Shown here piece after piece: positions 36,139 through 45,361 of a DNA stretch of 64,000 nt (the stretch's first letter is position 1; the number at the start of each line of letters is the position of its first letter). The notes under the pieces are model-generated. The model saw only the letters and a program-made list of their open reading frames with translations. It searched no databases and was not told the DNA's origin. The stretch is from contig JAFYXJ010000009.1 in NCBI GenBank assembly GCA_017546205.1, forward strand, positions 1-64,000, written 5' to 3'. The translations under genes were made by a program, and so were the position numbers. The stretch is from Clostridia bacterium. Lineage in GTDB: Bacteria > Bacillota > Clostridia > Monoglobales > Monoglobaceae.

Positions 36139-36206
36139 ATTGTTACAAAAAGGTATTGAAATTTCATTTTGCTGATGTTATAATAAGGATGTACGGGGTG
36201 ATTGTA

Positions 36207-37805
36207 ATGAAGAAAGTAATAGGAATTTTATTGACAACTTTATTGCTGATGATGCCTGCTCAGACTTTTGCTGAGATTTATACGGTGGGAGAAGAGATAT
36301 CCTTTGAGGAGACGCTTCCTACCAATGGCTATATACCGCTCCAATTGGAAGAACAGGAGAAATTGGATGAGGAGACATCGCTGGAAGATGGATGTCCTTA
36401 TATGCTCCGGCCTTTTATGGCTGAGGAGGAAGAAGATCTGGAATTTGCAGATGTTTCCAAAAGAGAGTATTATGGCTATACCGTCCTGAAAAAAGAAAAC
36501 TTAAAATATGCCTATGCTTATCGTTGGCTTGCCAATGGCCTTTTGAATAAGGATGAGGAAATTGTTCTCATAGATGCGCATATTACAAAAGATGAATTTG
36601 ATATGGTGCTTCAGGCCGTTATCAATGACCATCCGGAATTGTATTATCTCAATTGTTCCGGCGGGGTGACCTATTCCCAATTGTGCTTTCCGCTTGTAAA
36701 GCACGTATATAAATTTCGTCCGGATTATATTGAAGAATATATGGATGAAAGAAGTGCAGCGGTATTTCAATATGCTGTTACAGATATTTTGAAGAGATCC
36801 GGGGCAAGACCGAGCATGTCAGAATATGACAAGGCTATTATGATTCACAATGAACTTGCTGCAAGAATTCAGTATGACAATGATTCTCTGGCGGGATATA
36901 CTGCAGACATGCAGGAAGCATCAAAAATTGAGAATGCACAGGAACAGCAGACAGCGATGATTCAGGTCATTGCAAAATATGCAGATATTCATACGGCATA
37001 TAATGCGTTGGTGAAAGGAACTGCGGTTTGTGATGGGTATGTCAAGGCGTACCAGTATCTTTTGCGGGAAGTCGGGATTTTATCCCATATGGCAACGGGC
37101 TATGGCGCCGGCGGCGGTCATGCATGGAATTTAGTTCGGCTTGACGGAGAATGGTATTATACCGACCTGACATGGGACGACAACAAAAACGGACTTGTTT
37201 TTTATGCGTATTTCAATATGGATGATGCCCAGCTTGCGGATACCCAGCATGTGTTGGATAATCCCTATGATATGCCGGAATGTACCAGCACAGACTTAAA
37301 TTATTACACGGTGAATGGCGGACGGATGTCGGCAGAAGGAGATTTGGATCACGTAGTTGCACAGTTGAGAGATAACTCCTATGCCAGAGTTTATTACACC
37401 GGAGAAGATGGAAACACCTTGGTGCTCTGGGATTGGTTTTACAGTAATTTACAAGAAATTGCGAAACGGGTGGGAATTACATCCCAGTTTTATGTTAACA
37501 GAAGCGGAACCAGGAGAGAACTTATCCTGATGTTGTACCATGATACTGCAGCGCCTCTTAAAAACGCCGCGGTAGAAGTTTGCAGTATGACCGACCGTGA
37601 ATGTCGGGTGTTTGCCGGATTTTATGATGAAGAAGATCATCTGATTCATATGGGTGAGGTTCAGGATGTGGAGCTGAAAGCGAATTCCATTATCAGAGTC
37701 AAGTTCGGTGATGCACCGGAGGAGTATCATACGGTGAAGTATTTTATTTGGGATCAGGAAGCGGGAATGAAACCGCTGTATCAAAAAGTGTCAGTAGAAT
37801 ATTAA
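36207..37805 (+). CDS. exported transglutaminase-like protein
   Basis: A 532-residue exported protein with a transglutaminase-like cysteine protease fold. The signal peptide (about 1-22) ends at TFAEI. The core carries Cys275 in GTAVCDGYVKAYQ, His305 in GGGHAWNLV and Asp320 in YTDLTWDD, the expected triad. The last 90 residues form a beta domain ending KYFIWDQEAGMKPL, like the ends of other exported proteins in this window. The start at 36207 follows GGGGTGA by 6 bases; longer upstream frames run through tRNA-Pro. A promoter TTGAAA (36156-36161) and TATAAT (36179-36184) precedes it. The likely role is wall-associated proteolysis or cross-linking. Confidence 0.82.
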   Translation: MKKVIGILLTTLLLMMPAQTFAEIYTVGEEISFEETLPTNGYIPLQLEEQEKLDEETSLEDGCPYMLRPFMAEEEEDLEFADVSKREYYGYTVLKKENLKYAYAYRWLANGLLNKDEEIVLIDAHITKDEFDMVLQAVINDHPELYYLNCSGGVTYSQLCFPLVKHVYKFRPDYIEEYMDERSAAVFQYAVTDILKRSGARPSMSEYDKAIMIHNELAARIQYDNDSLAGYTADMQEASKIENAQEQQTAMIQVIAKYADIHTAYNALVKGTAVCDGYVKAYQYLLREVGILSHMATGYGAGGGHAWNLVRLDGEWYYTDLTWDDNKNGLVFYAYFNMDDAQLADTQHVLDNPYDMPECTSTDLNYYTVNGGRMSAEGDLDHVVAQLRDNSYARVYYTGEDGNTLVLWDWFYSNLQEIAKRVGITSQFYVNRSGTRRELILMLYHDTAAPLKNAAVEVCSMTDRECRVFAGFYDEEDHLIHMGEVQDVELKANSIIRVKFGDAPEEYHTVKYFIWDQEAGMKPLYQKVSVEY

Positions 37806-37806
37806 G

Positions 37807-37838
37807 AAAGACGCAAGGAAAACCTTGCGTCTTTTTTT
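37807..37838 (+). terminator. terminator of the transglutaminase-like gene
   Basis: AAGACGCAAGG pairs with CCTTGCGTCTT around a 4-base loop, then a T run. Confidence 0.88.
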
Positions 37839-37909
37839 CGACAAAACATTTGCATTCCTTGGATGGTTATGGTAAAATAAGATAACCATACTATTAGGGG
37901 AGTGATTGT

Positions 37910-38776
37910 ATGAAAAAATGGGGAGATAGATATGATGCATACCGGATTCGGGATATTGATGGTGTGCATTTTTACATGGCATATTTAATGCCGAAACGAA
38001 CAGAGGCAGAAGTCTATATCAATGAAACCATTGATGTAACGGATTTACTTTCCTACATTAAGGAAAAGAACGCAACCGGAGAGAGAAAGGTGACCATGTT
38101 TCATTGTATGATTGCAGCCGTTGCCCGCACCATTCAGATGCGGCCGCTGCTCAACCGTTACATTTCCGGAAAACGGTTCTATATGCGTCATGAAATATCC
38201 ATGGGGTTCACCGTGAAAAAAAGGTTTGCAGACCACGCGGAAGAGACCTTGATGATTTACCGACCCAAAGCGACGGAAAATGTTTGTGCCATTTGCGACC
38301 GGCTTTCTCCGAAAGTAAGCGAGGCAAAACGGGAGGATAAAGGGCAAGGCGTAGACGACATTCTCAATATTGTCAAAAAACTGCCCAAGCCTTTGATGAC
38401 CCTTTTTATGGCATTTATCAATTTTGCGGATGTACATGGGTGGATGCCCAAAACGTTCAGCAGTGTGGATACCAACTACTGCACGGTACTGCTTTCCAAT
38501 CTGGGAAGTATCAAGTGTGATGCGGTGTACCATCATCTCAATAATATGGGAACCAATGGTATTGTGATTACCATTGGAGAAATTCATAAAGAAGTTGTTC
38601 TGGATGAAAACGCCAATCCTGCGGTACGGGACGTGGTCAGCATCGGTGTTACGCTGGATGAAAGAATTGCAGATGGATTCTATTTTGCCCGGTCATTAAA
38701 ATTGATTAAGCATTTGTTCAAGAATCCACAACTGCTGGATAAAACATTAGGGGAGGAAATTGAGTTTGAGTTCTGA
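37910..38776 (+). CDS. E2/CAT-fold acyltransferase homologue with altered catalytic motif
   Basis: A 288-residue protein with the catalytic-domain fold of 2-oxoacid dehydrogenase E2 and chloramphenicol acetyltransferase. The segments HEISMGFTVKKRF, CTVLLSNLGSIKCD and SIGVTLDERIADG align with the E2 core, but no lipoyl or linker domain is present. The family motif HxxxDG, whose His is the catalytic base, reads ERIADG here, so His is replaced by Glu. It may be non-catalytic or use another chemistry. A promoter TTGCAT-17-TAAAAT precedes it, and it overlaps the next gene. It opens a coupled three-gene cassette with an acyl-CoA synthetase-like ligase and an aldo/keto reductase. Confidence 0.7.
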   Translation: MKKWGDRYDAYRIRDIDGVHFYMAYLMPKRTEAEVYINETIDVTDLLSYIKEKNATGERKVTMFHCMIAAVARTIQMRPLLNRYISGKRFYMRHEISMGFTVKKRFADHAEETLMIYRPKATENVCAICDRLSPKVSEAKREDKGQGVDDILNIVKKLPKPLMTLFMAFINFADVHGWMPKTFSSVDTNYCTVLLSNLGSIKCDAVYHHLNNMGTNGIVITIGEIHKEVVLDENANPAVRDVVSIGVTLDERIADGFYFARSLKLIKHLFKNPQLLDKTLGEEIEFEF

Positions 38777-40472
38777 GGCTAAATGGTTTCAATTTTACGG
38801 GGATACCCCTCGGACATTGGAGTATCCCGATACTTCCATGTATGATATGATAAAAACCGCACAGGAAAATTACGGCAGTTTTGTTGCCTATGATTTTATG
38901 GGAAAAGCGGTGACATACGACAAATTTATAGAGGAAATAGAACAGTGTGCTAAGGCATTGCTTGCACAGGGTGTGAAAAAAGGAGATGCGGTTACGGTTT
39001 GTTTGCCTAATGTTCCCCAGGCGATGATTATGTTCTATGCCATCAACCGAATTGGTGCGATTGCCAGCATGGTGCACCCGCTTTCGGCGGAAAATGAGAT
39101 TATGTTTTTCCTGAACGAGACCAAGAGCCGGCTTGCAATTACCCTTAGTCAGTTTTATCACAAGTTTGAGGCTATCAAAGGCAAAACTCATGTAGAAAAG
39201 TTGATTGTGACCAAGATTGAAGAAGGCCTTCCTGCGGTCAAAGGCTTTGTCTACAAGTTTATCGGTCATGAACCGAAAGTTCCCGTTGACCCGTGGGTTA
39301 TTGGATGGCAGGATTTTCTCAATCAGGGGAAAACCTATCCCGAGGAGATTTCTTACATAGGTTTAGGAGACGATGATGCGGTTGTTTTGTTTAGCGGCGG
39401 TACCACCGGAACCTCTAAAGGGATTTTGCTGACAAACTTGAACTTCAATGCCCTTGCTATGCAAACGGAAGCGGCGGCGGGTTGTTTGTTCCCCGGCGGA
39501 ACCATGCTTTCTGTGATGCCTATGTTCCATGGCTTTGGATTGGGGGTTGGCATTCATACCATCCTGGCATATGGTGGGCGATGTGTCCTGGTCCCGAGAT
39601 TAAATGTGGAAGAATTCCCAGGCCTGTTTAAAAAGTACAGACCCAATTACATGGCAGGTGTTCCCACATTGTTTGAAGCAATGATGCGGAATGAGGGGAT
39701 GAAGAACGCTGATCTTTCCAGCCTGAAGGGGTTGTTTAGTGGCGGTGACTCCCTTTCGATTGAACTGAAAAAGAAGATTGACGCATTCCTGAAAGAACGG
39801 GGAGCGACCATTCAGGTGCGTGAGGGGTACGGTACCACCGAGTGTGTGACTGCAAGCTGTCTGACGCCGGCAGAATATTATCGTGAGGGAAGTATCGGCA
39901 TACCATTTCCGGATACGCATTATAAAATCGTGATTCCCAACACCAATGAGGAAGCGCCGGTGGGAGAGATGGGAGAAATCTGTATTGCAGGGCCCACCTT
40001 AATGAAAGAATATATCAATAACCCCAAAGAAACGTTGCAGACGCTTCGTATGCACGAGGATGGCAAGGAGTATCTGCATACCGGTGATTTGGGATATATG
40101 GACGAGGACGGGTTTATCTATTTCGTTCAGCGCTTGAAACGGATGATTGTAACCAGCGGTTACAATGTATATCCCTCCCAGATTGAAAATATTATTGACT
40201 CTCATGAGGCGGTGATGTTCAGTACTGTTATTGGGGTGAAAGACGACTACAGAATGCAGAGAATCAAAGCGTTCATTGTATTGAAACCGGATTTTCTTCC
40301 TACCGATGAAATTAAGGCGTCCATTCAGGCGCATTGCGAGAAAAATATTGCCAAATATGCCCTGCCCAGAGAATATGAATACCGTGACAGTCTGCCCAAG
40401 ACCTTGGTGGGCAAAGTTGCCTATCGGGAACTGGAGCGGGAGGAAGAAGAAAAACTGGCGGTGAAGGCATGA
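38766..40472 (+). CDS. acyl-CoA synthetase-like AMP-forming ligase
   Basis: A 568-residue member of the ANL superfamily that activates a carboxylic acid with ATP and, usually, joins it to CoA. Motifs include the phosphate loop LFSGGTTGTSKG, YGTTE, and YLHTGDLGYMDEDGF near the C-terminal hinge. No ATG fits the start; a TTG at 38766 lies 9 bases after GGGGAGG, and a TTG at 38760 is too close. It overlaps the end of the acyltransferase-like gene and itself overlaps the reductase gene by 4 bases. The acid it activates cannot be told from the sequence. Confidence 0.83.
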   Translation: MSSEAKWFQFYGDTPRTLEYPDTSMYDMIKTAQENYGSFVAYDFMGKAVTYDKFIEEIEQCAKALLAQGVKKGDAVTVCLPNVPQAMIMFYAINRIGAIASMVHPLSAENEIMFFLNETKSRLAITLSQFYHKFEAIKGKTHVEKLIVTKIEEGLPAVKGFVYKFIGHEPKVPVDPWVIGWQDFLNQGKTYPEEISYIGLGDDDAVVLFSGGTTGTSKGILLTNLNFNALAMQTEAAAGCLFPGGTMLSVMPMFHGFGLGVGIHTILAYGGRCVLVPRLNVEEFPGLFKKYRPNYMAGVPTLFEAMMRNEGMKNADLSSLKGLFSGGDSLSIELKKKIDAFLKERGATIQVREGYGTTECVTASCLTPAEYYREGSIGIPFPDTHYKIVIPNTNEEAPVGEMGEICIAGPTLMKEYINNPKETLQTLRMHEDGKEYLHTGDLGYMDEDGFIYFVQRLKRMIVTSGYNVYPSQIENIIDSHEAVMFSTVIGVKDDYRMQRIKAFIVLKPDFLPTDEIKASIQAHCEKNIAKYALPREYEYRDSLPKTLVGKVAYRELEREEEEKLAVKA

Positions 40473-41431
40473 GGTATCAGCGGTGCAAACACACGGAACT
40501 TATGCTGAGTAATGTAGTGCTGGGCACAGATGGGTTCGGGTCATCGGTGGAGCAGGAACGAGCATACGCACTGCTTGATGCCTACACCGATGCCGGAGGG
40601 AATGCGTTGGATACAGCGGAATGTTACTCCAAGTGGATACCCGGCGGAGACCATGCTAGTGAGAATCTTTTGGGAAAATGGATCAAAGAAAAGAAAAATC
40701 GTCAGGAATTGTTTCTGTCCACCAAAGGCGGATTCTATTCTTACGGTATGTCGCCCCGTCTTTCGCGGGAAGAAATCTTTGCTGATTTGGAGGGGAGCCT
40801 GCGCCGGCTGGGTACCGACTATGTGGATATTTATTGGCTTCACAGAGATGCCCCCACTTTACCGGTAGAAGATATGATGGATACCCTTGCACTTGCAGTC
40901 CGTCAGGGGAAAGTCCGATATATCGGGGTTTCCAATTGGGATTGCAGGCGTTTTCATGAGGCAAATGCATACTGCCAGAGCATGGGCTATCCCATGCTGG
41001 TTGGCAGTCAACTGCAATATAGCCCGGCAACCCCCAATCCGGAACAGAATGAACCGGATTTGATTCTGATGAATGAACGTGAATACGAATATTTTAAGGA
41101 GCAAGAGTTCGCGGTGTTTGCCTATGCAGCCCAAGCGAAGGGATTTTTCTCCCAATATGAAAAAGGCGGAAAAGATGCTCTCTCCGTCAAGGCTTTCAGC
41201 AGATATTACAATGAAAAGACAGTTGAAACCTACACCCAACTGAAACGGTTGGCGGAGGAGAAAGAGTGCAGTATCGGTGCCATGGTGATTGCGGCATTGG
41301 CGAATCAGTATGATTTCGATACATTCCCCATTGTAGGGTGCAAAACTGTGGAGCAACTGTATGATTCTCTCAGCGGGGCTGATATTGTGTTGACTGAGGA
41401 AGAATGGAGAACGATAAAAAAAGACTGGTAA
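40469..41431 (+). CDS. aldo/keto reductase
   Basis: A 320-residue NAD(P)H-dependent oxidoreductase of the aldo/keto reductase family. The DTAECYSKW segment holds the catalytic Asp and Tyr, STKGG the Lys and YWLHRD the His. The C-terminal half contains NADP-binding segments such as PIVGCKTVEQL. It overlaps the ligase gene by ATGA, so the three products of this cassette are probably used together, perhaps in activating and reducing an acyl group. This combined role is inference. Confidence 0.85.
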   Translation: MRYQRCKHTELMLSNVVLGTDGFGSSVEQERAYALLDAYTDAGGNALDTAECYSKWIPGGDHASENLLGKWIKEKKNRQELFLSTKGGFYSYGMSPRLSREEIFADLEGSLRRLGTDYVDIYWLHRDAPTLPVEDMMDTLALAVRQGKVRYIGVSNWDCRRFHEANAYCQSMGYPMLVGSQLQYSPATPNPEQNEPDLILMNEREYEYFKEQEFAVFAYAAQAKGFFSQYEKGGKDALSVKAFSRYYNEKTVETYTQLKRLAEEKECSIGAMVIAALANQYDFDTFPIVGCKTVEQLYDSLSGADIVLTEEEWRTIKKDW

Positions 41432-41457
41432 ATCATAGATTTGCCAGTCTTTTTTTA
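41417..41457. terminator. bidirectional terminator (reductase and AraC genes)
   Basis: GACTGGTAAATC (41423-41434) pairs with GATTTGCCAGTC (41438-41449), with A and T runs outside. It overlaps the stop codon of the reductase gene. Confidence 0.85.
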
Positions 41458-41465
41458 AGATGGGT

Positions 41466-42296
41466 TTATATAGTTTGAAAATACTTTCTATACTCGGTTG
41501 GCGAATGACCGGTATATTTCTTAAACGCGTTTGAAAAATGATACACATCATAAAATGCGTACATCGCTGATATTTCTGAAATACTGATGTTTGTTTTTTC
41601 AAGGATTGCTTTTGCGGCATGAATTTTCAGTTGGATAAAGTATGCAATAGGACTTGTGTCAAATGTCTGTTTAAAAACTTTGGATAATTGGGATTTTCCC
41701 ATTCCCGTCAGTTCGCAACAATCATCAATCGTGATTTGCTTCGTAACATTTCGTTCCAAGAAGGCTTTGAGATCACGCATGGTGGAAATCTGATTATTTT
41801 CCATGAATGTTAATCTGTCTGCAACATCATTGAGAAGCGCATGAATATTCAAATGGAAGAGCCTTGAAAAATTAGGCTCTTTGTTTTTAATAGCATCAAA
41901 GCATTGTTCCCAGTAAGTCGGATTGTTAAAACCGGGCACATGAAGGACAGAACTTAAATTATAGTCATTGACCAGATGTTGAACAAAAGGTATCCCTCCG
42001 CGAATCAGGAAAAAGATTTTTTTGCAGGGATTTTTTGGGTTGCTGTAATAATGTTGAAGCACGTGCGGATGTAACATAAAAAAATCCCCTGCTTTGGCAA
42101 CAAAAATTTCTTTATCATGCTGAATGACACATTCACCACTATATACATACTCAATGCTGTACCAGGGAACAGTTCGCGAGATTTCGTAGGTTGAATCCGG
42201 AAAGGTAATTCCTATAAATGCCTTTTTTATAGGATCGCCGGGCATTCCATAATAGATATAGATATCTTCATGAAAACGGGAATGTGAAAAAGACAT
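41466..42296 (-). CDS. AraC-family transcriptional regulator
   Basis: A 276-residue regulator with an N-terminal cupin-like sensing domain (EYVYSGECVIQHDKEIFVA and AGDFFMLHPHVLQHY) and C-terminal double helix-turn-helix (ITIDDCCELTGMGKSQLSKVFK). AAAGGAGG precedes the ATG. The promoter on the minus strand is TTGACG (complement of 42357-42362) with TATAAT (42334-42339). It is divergent from the GH2 glycosidase gene, so it probably activates that gene in response to the matching sugar. Confidence 0.88.
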   Translation of the reverse strand: MSFSHSRFHEDIYIYYGMPGDPIKKAFIGITFPDSTYEISRTVPWYSIEYVYSGECVIQHDKEIFVAKAGDFFMLHPHVLQHYYSNPKNPCKKIFFLIRGGIPFVQHLVNDYNLSSVLHVPGFNNPTYWEQCFDAIKNKEPNFSRLFHLNIHALLNDVADRLTFMENNQISTMRDLKAFLERNVTKQITIDDCCELTGMGKSQLSKVFKQTFDTSPIAYFIQLKIHAAKAILEKTNISISEISAMYAFYDVYHFSNAFKKYTGHSPTEYRKYFQTI

Positions 42297-42427
42297 AGCG
42301 AAACCTCCTTTTACTTAAACATTTGTTTTACCTATTATAGCTGATGGTGGATCTTGCGTCAAGAGAAATAATTACATAATTTTATAAACTAAAATAAAAA
42401 AACAATGATTTCTTAAGGAATATATGG

Positions 42428-42457
42428 AAAATATTAAAATCTAAAACGGAATATTTT
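42428..42457. promoter_or_regulatory. inverted repeat in the AraC-GH2 divergent region
   Basis: AAAATATT (42428-42435) and AATATTTT (42450-42457) are 14 bp apart, about 50 bp before the GH2 promoter (TTTACT 42483-42488, TAAAAT 42506-42511). It is a candidate regulator site, unproven. Confidence 0.35.
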
Positions 42458-42547
42458 ACATCTTAAAATGGAGCAATTTCCATTTACTTTGATTTTTTTG
42501 CATGGTAAAATGATAACAAGAGGTATTTATAAGAAAGGAATGAAACA

Positions 42548-45124
42548 ATGACAAAACAAGAAATTATGGCCCAAAGTCCTGCTCCTGATAGGTATAGAAG
42601 CAAGTGGAAATCCTTGAATGGAATGTGGGAATTTTCGTTTGATGAGCCGGTCTATGATAAAAAAATCAATGTACCCTTTTCCTGGGCGTGTCCTATGTCG
42701 GATATTGGGGAAGAGGATAAAAAAGGGACAGGCTATTATAGAAAATATGTGGATTACACCAAAACTCAGGATAGATTATTTCTTGTGTTTGAAGGCGTGG
42801 ATTATGAATGCGAGGTCAAAGTAAATGGCGTTGATGTGGGTTCGCATACCGGAGGTTATTCCTGCTTTGAATTTGATATCACTGACGCATGGGAAAATGG
42901 AATAAGCAATGAAATTTGCGTCAAAGCAACCGATTTTGATCTGCCGCATCAGATGTACGGGAAACAGGGGTATGGTAATACAAGAGGAATTTGGCAGGAT
43001 GTATATCTTCAGGAAAGACCTCAAAGTTATATTGAAAAATTTGTAATCTCAACCCAAATTGACGGAACAGTAACCTTTGACGTAAAAACATGCGGGGAAT
43101 ATGACAAGATTTCTGTTGAAACAGAAGTTGGAGTTTTCACCGGTAATAAAAATTGTGTTTCATTTAAAATAGACAATCCCATTTTGTGGGAGCTTGAAAA
43201 TCCGTATTTGTATTTTTGTAAGTTAACATTACACAACGGAGACGCTGTGGATGAAATAGAAACATATTTTGGAATACGGGAAGTGGGTTACGATTGTTTT
43301 GATGGGAAGAACTACATAACTCTGAATCAAAAACCTGTTTTTCTCTTTGGGGCTCTTGACCAGTCCTTTCATCCGGATTCTTTTTTTACGCTACCCAATA
43401 CAGATTATGCAAAAGAAGAAATTTTAAGAGCAAAAAAATTAGGGTTGAATTGTCTTCGCATTCACATCAAGACAGAAGACAGACGCAAACTTTATTGGGC
43501 GGACAAACTGGGTGTTTTGATTATGGAGGATATTCCATGTTTCTGGGGTGAACCAACACAAATTGCGCGAGAACATTTTGAAAAACAAATGTATGAGATT
43601 GTTGATAGGGACATCAATCATCCCTCCGTGTTTTATTGGGTTATATTCAACGAAACATGGGGACTTACGACAAGAATTGATGAAAACCAGCAAGAATATA
43701 CAAAGGAGACACAGGAATGGGTTCGCAGTGTATACCACGCATTAAAAGCGTATGATCCAACCAGAATAGTGGAGGATAATTCGCCATGCAAAAGAGACCA
43801 TGTTGAAACGGATGTGAATTCCTGGCATTTTTATCGCAATGGCTATCAGCAGGTTAAAACTGAATGCGAACGAGTCAGTGAAAATTTTGTTGCAGGTTCC
43901 TCAGAAAATTATATTGGCGGAAACAAAATGACAGATATTCCGGTTATTAACAGTGAGTGCGGAAATTACTGGAATATTGTGGGAAGTGCCGGAGACAGCG
44001 ATCTTTCGTGGCATTATAAATATATGCTGAATGAATTCAGATTGCACGATGTAATAGGTGGCTTTATATTTACTGAATTTAAAGATGTTCCCAATGAATT
44101 TAACGGTTTATATCGTATTGATGATACACCCAAATTTTTTGGATATGGAAATTATGTGGAGGGCATGAGTGTAAAGGATTTACATTCGATGGATTATCTG
44201 GGATTTGATTTTCCGCCCATGACCGTTCAAAAATCGGGTGAAAATGTACGCATCCCGTTGTTTGTTTCATCCATGCAAGACCAATATCACGGGAAAAAGA
44301 TGAAAATCTTCTGGGAAGCGGAATGCAAAAAAGAAGACGGAAGCTTGGTTGTATACGATAAGGGAGAATGGGAAATTTCTTATTGCAGATATGGAACATC
44401 CATGCTTGAAAATCTTAATTTGACTATGCCCGATGAGGATGGCATTGTTGTCTTGAAACTGTACTTGATGGATGAAAAGAATGACGTTGTGATGCGAAAT
44501 TTCTTGCTTTTTGATGTGGAGAAGAATAGGCCATATCGAAAAATTGCGGAACTCAAAACCGAAGGATTTGCGAAAACATGGCATGTTCAAAACGGGAATA
44601 AACTTAATTGTATCGGAAAAGGTGCTGTGCTCCTTGATCTTGACAAAGATAATTTACCCATAGGGGAACATGGAGTAAGCATTATCTTGGAAGCATCTTC
44701 AAGAAGAATGATGAAACGTGAAATTGAGGATGGAAGTTACGATTTGGATAGACCTGACTTGGCATATATTAGGGGAGAAAAAGTGGACCGAGGAGAAAAT
44801 CCGAACAGCTTTTATATGACCGGACTGAAAAAACACTGCAGTAAAATCACTATCTTTGCCAATGATTTTGAGGTTGCCCAAATGGAACTGGAGGATTGCC
44901 CGGCGGATTCGACGGGATGCTTGTCCTGGCTTTATCAAAGTGATGACTATCATCTGGATGAAGCCGGAAGTTATGGATATCTTGTAAAAATTCAACTGGG
45001 GAAACAATTGCTTGATGCATTGCCATCAGTATTTGCTTTGAGGATTGAAGCGGAAAACGGAATTTCTGTGTTTGGACGAAAAAGCGGGGCATATCCCGTT
45101 GAGATTTCTCTACAAGAAGCATAA
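42548..45124 (+). CDS. GH2-family beta-glycosidase
   Basis: An 858-residue enzyme of glycoside hydrolase family 2 (beta-galactosidase, beta-glucuronidase, beta-mannosidase group). The N-terminal sugar-binding jelly roll (WEFSFDEP onwards), an Ig-like domain and a TIM barrel are visible. The acid/base is Glu369 in IFNETWG and the nucleophile Glu470 in NSECGN. No signal peptide is present, so it acts in the cytoplasm. The substrate within GH2 cannot be told. GAAAGGAATG precedes the ATG, and a divergent AraC regulator probably controls it. Codon use is somewhat more AT-rich than the housekeeping genes. Confidence 0.9.
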   Translation: MTKQEIMAQSPAPDRYRSKWKSLNGMWEFSFDEPVYDKKINVPFSWACPMSDIGEEDKKGTGYYRKYVDYTKTQDRLFLVFEGVDYECEVKVNGVDVGSHTGGYSCFEFDITDAWENGISNEICVKATDFDLPHQMYGKQGYGNTRGIWQDVYLQERPQSYIEKFVISTQIDGTVTFDVKTCGEYDKISVETEVGVFTGNKNCVSFKIDNPILWELENPYLYFCKLTLHNGDAVDEIETYFGIREVGYDCFDGKNYITLNQKPVFLFGALDQSFHPDSFFTLPNTDYAKEEILRAKKLGLNCLRIHIKTEDRRKLYWADKLGVLIMEDIPCFWGEPTQIAREHFEKQMYEIVDRDINHPSVFYWVIFNETWGLTTRIDENQQEYTKETQEWVRSVYHALKAYDPTRIVEDNSPCKRDHVETDVNSWHFYRNGYQQVKTECERVSENFVAGSSENYIGGNKMTDIPVINSECGNYWNIVGSAGDSDLSWHYKYMLNEFRLHDVIGGFIFTEFKDVPNEFNGLYRIDDTPKFFGYGNYVEGMSVKDLHSMDYLGFDFPPMTVQKSGENVRIPLFVSSMQDQYHGKKMKIFWEAECKKEDGSLVVYDKGEWEISYCRYGTSMLENLNLTMPDEDGIVVLKLYLMDEKNDVVMRNFLLFDVEKNRPYRKIAELKTEGFAKTWHVQNGNKLNCIGKGAVLLDLDKDNLPIGEHGVSIILEASSRRMMKREIEDGSYDLDRPDLAYIRGEKVDRGENPNSFYMTGLKKHCSKITIFANDFEVAQMELEDCPADSTGCLSWLYQSDDYHLDEAGSYGYLVKIQLGKQLLDALPSVFALRIEAENGISVFGRKSGAYPVEISLQEA

Positions 45125-45130
45125 GAAACC

Positions 45131-45168
45131 AAAAAGCTGACATTGTTTAAAAGCAATGTCAGCTTTTA
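45131..45168 (+). terminator. terminator of the GH2 gene
   Basis: AAAGCTGACATTG pairs with CAATGTCAGCTTT around an 8-base loop, then a short T run. Confidence 0.8.
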
Positions 45169-45193
45169 TGCACTAACAGAATTGGGGAGAGTC

Positions 45194-45222
45194 TTGACAC
45201 ACACATTTTGCTGTGCTATAAT
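45194..45222 (+). promoter_or_regulatory. tRNA-Val promoter
   Basis: Consensus TTGACA (45194-45199) and TATAAT (45217-45222) with a 17-bp spacer, 17 bases before the tRNA. Confidence 0.85.
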
Positions 45223-45239
45223 GAATAAAATTATAGCAA

Positions 45240-45316
45240 GAGGGTGTAGCTCAGTTGGTTAGAGTACTTGCTTGACATGCAAGGGGTCGACGGTTCAAGT
45301 CCGCCCATCCTCACCA
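45240..45316 (+). tRNA. tRNA-Val (anticodon GAC)
   Basis: A complete cloverleaf: acceptor GAGGGTG/CATCCTC, anticodon stem CTTGC/GCAAG with loop TTGACAT, T-loop GGTTCAAGTCC and encoded CCA. A terminator follows. Confidence 0.95.
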
Positions 45317-45320
45317 AAAC

Positions 45321-45347
45321 AAAAAAGACGCTTTGAGCGTCTTTTTT
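45321..45347. terminator. bidirectional terminator (tRNA-Val and hisF)
   Basis: AAAAAAGACGC pairs with GCGTCTTTTTT around a 5-base loop. Confidence 0.85.
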
Positions 45348-45361
45348 GTTTTGTATTCGTG

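Noticed and set aside
35808..36206. N-terminal extension of the transglutaminase-like reading frame
   Set aside because: It reads through tRNA-Pro and its terminator; the real start at 36207 has a promoter, ribosome site and signal peptide.
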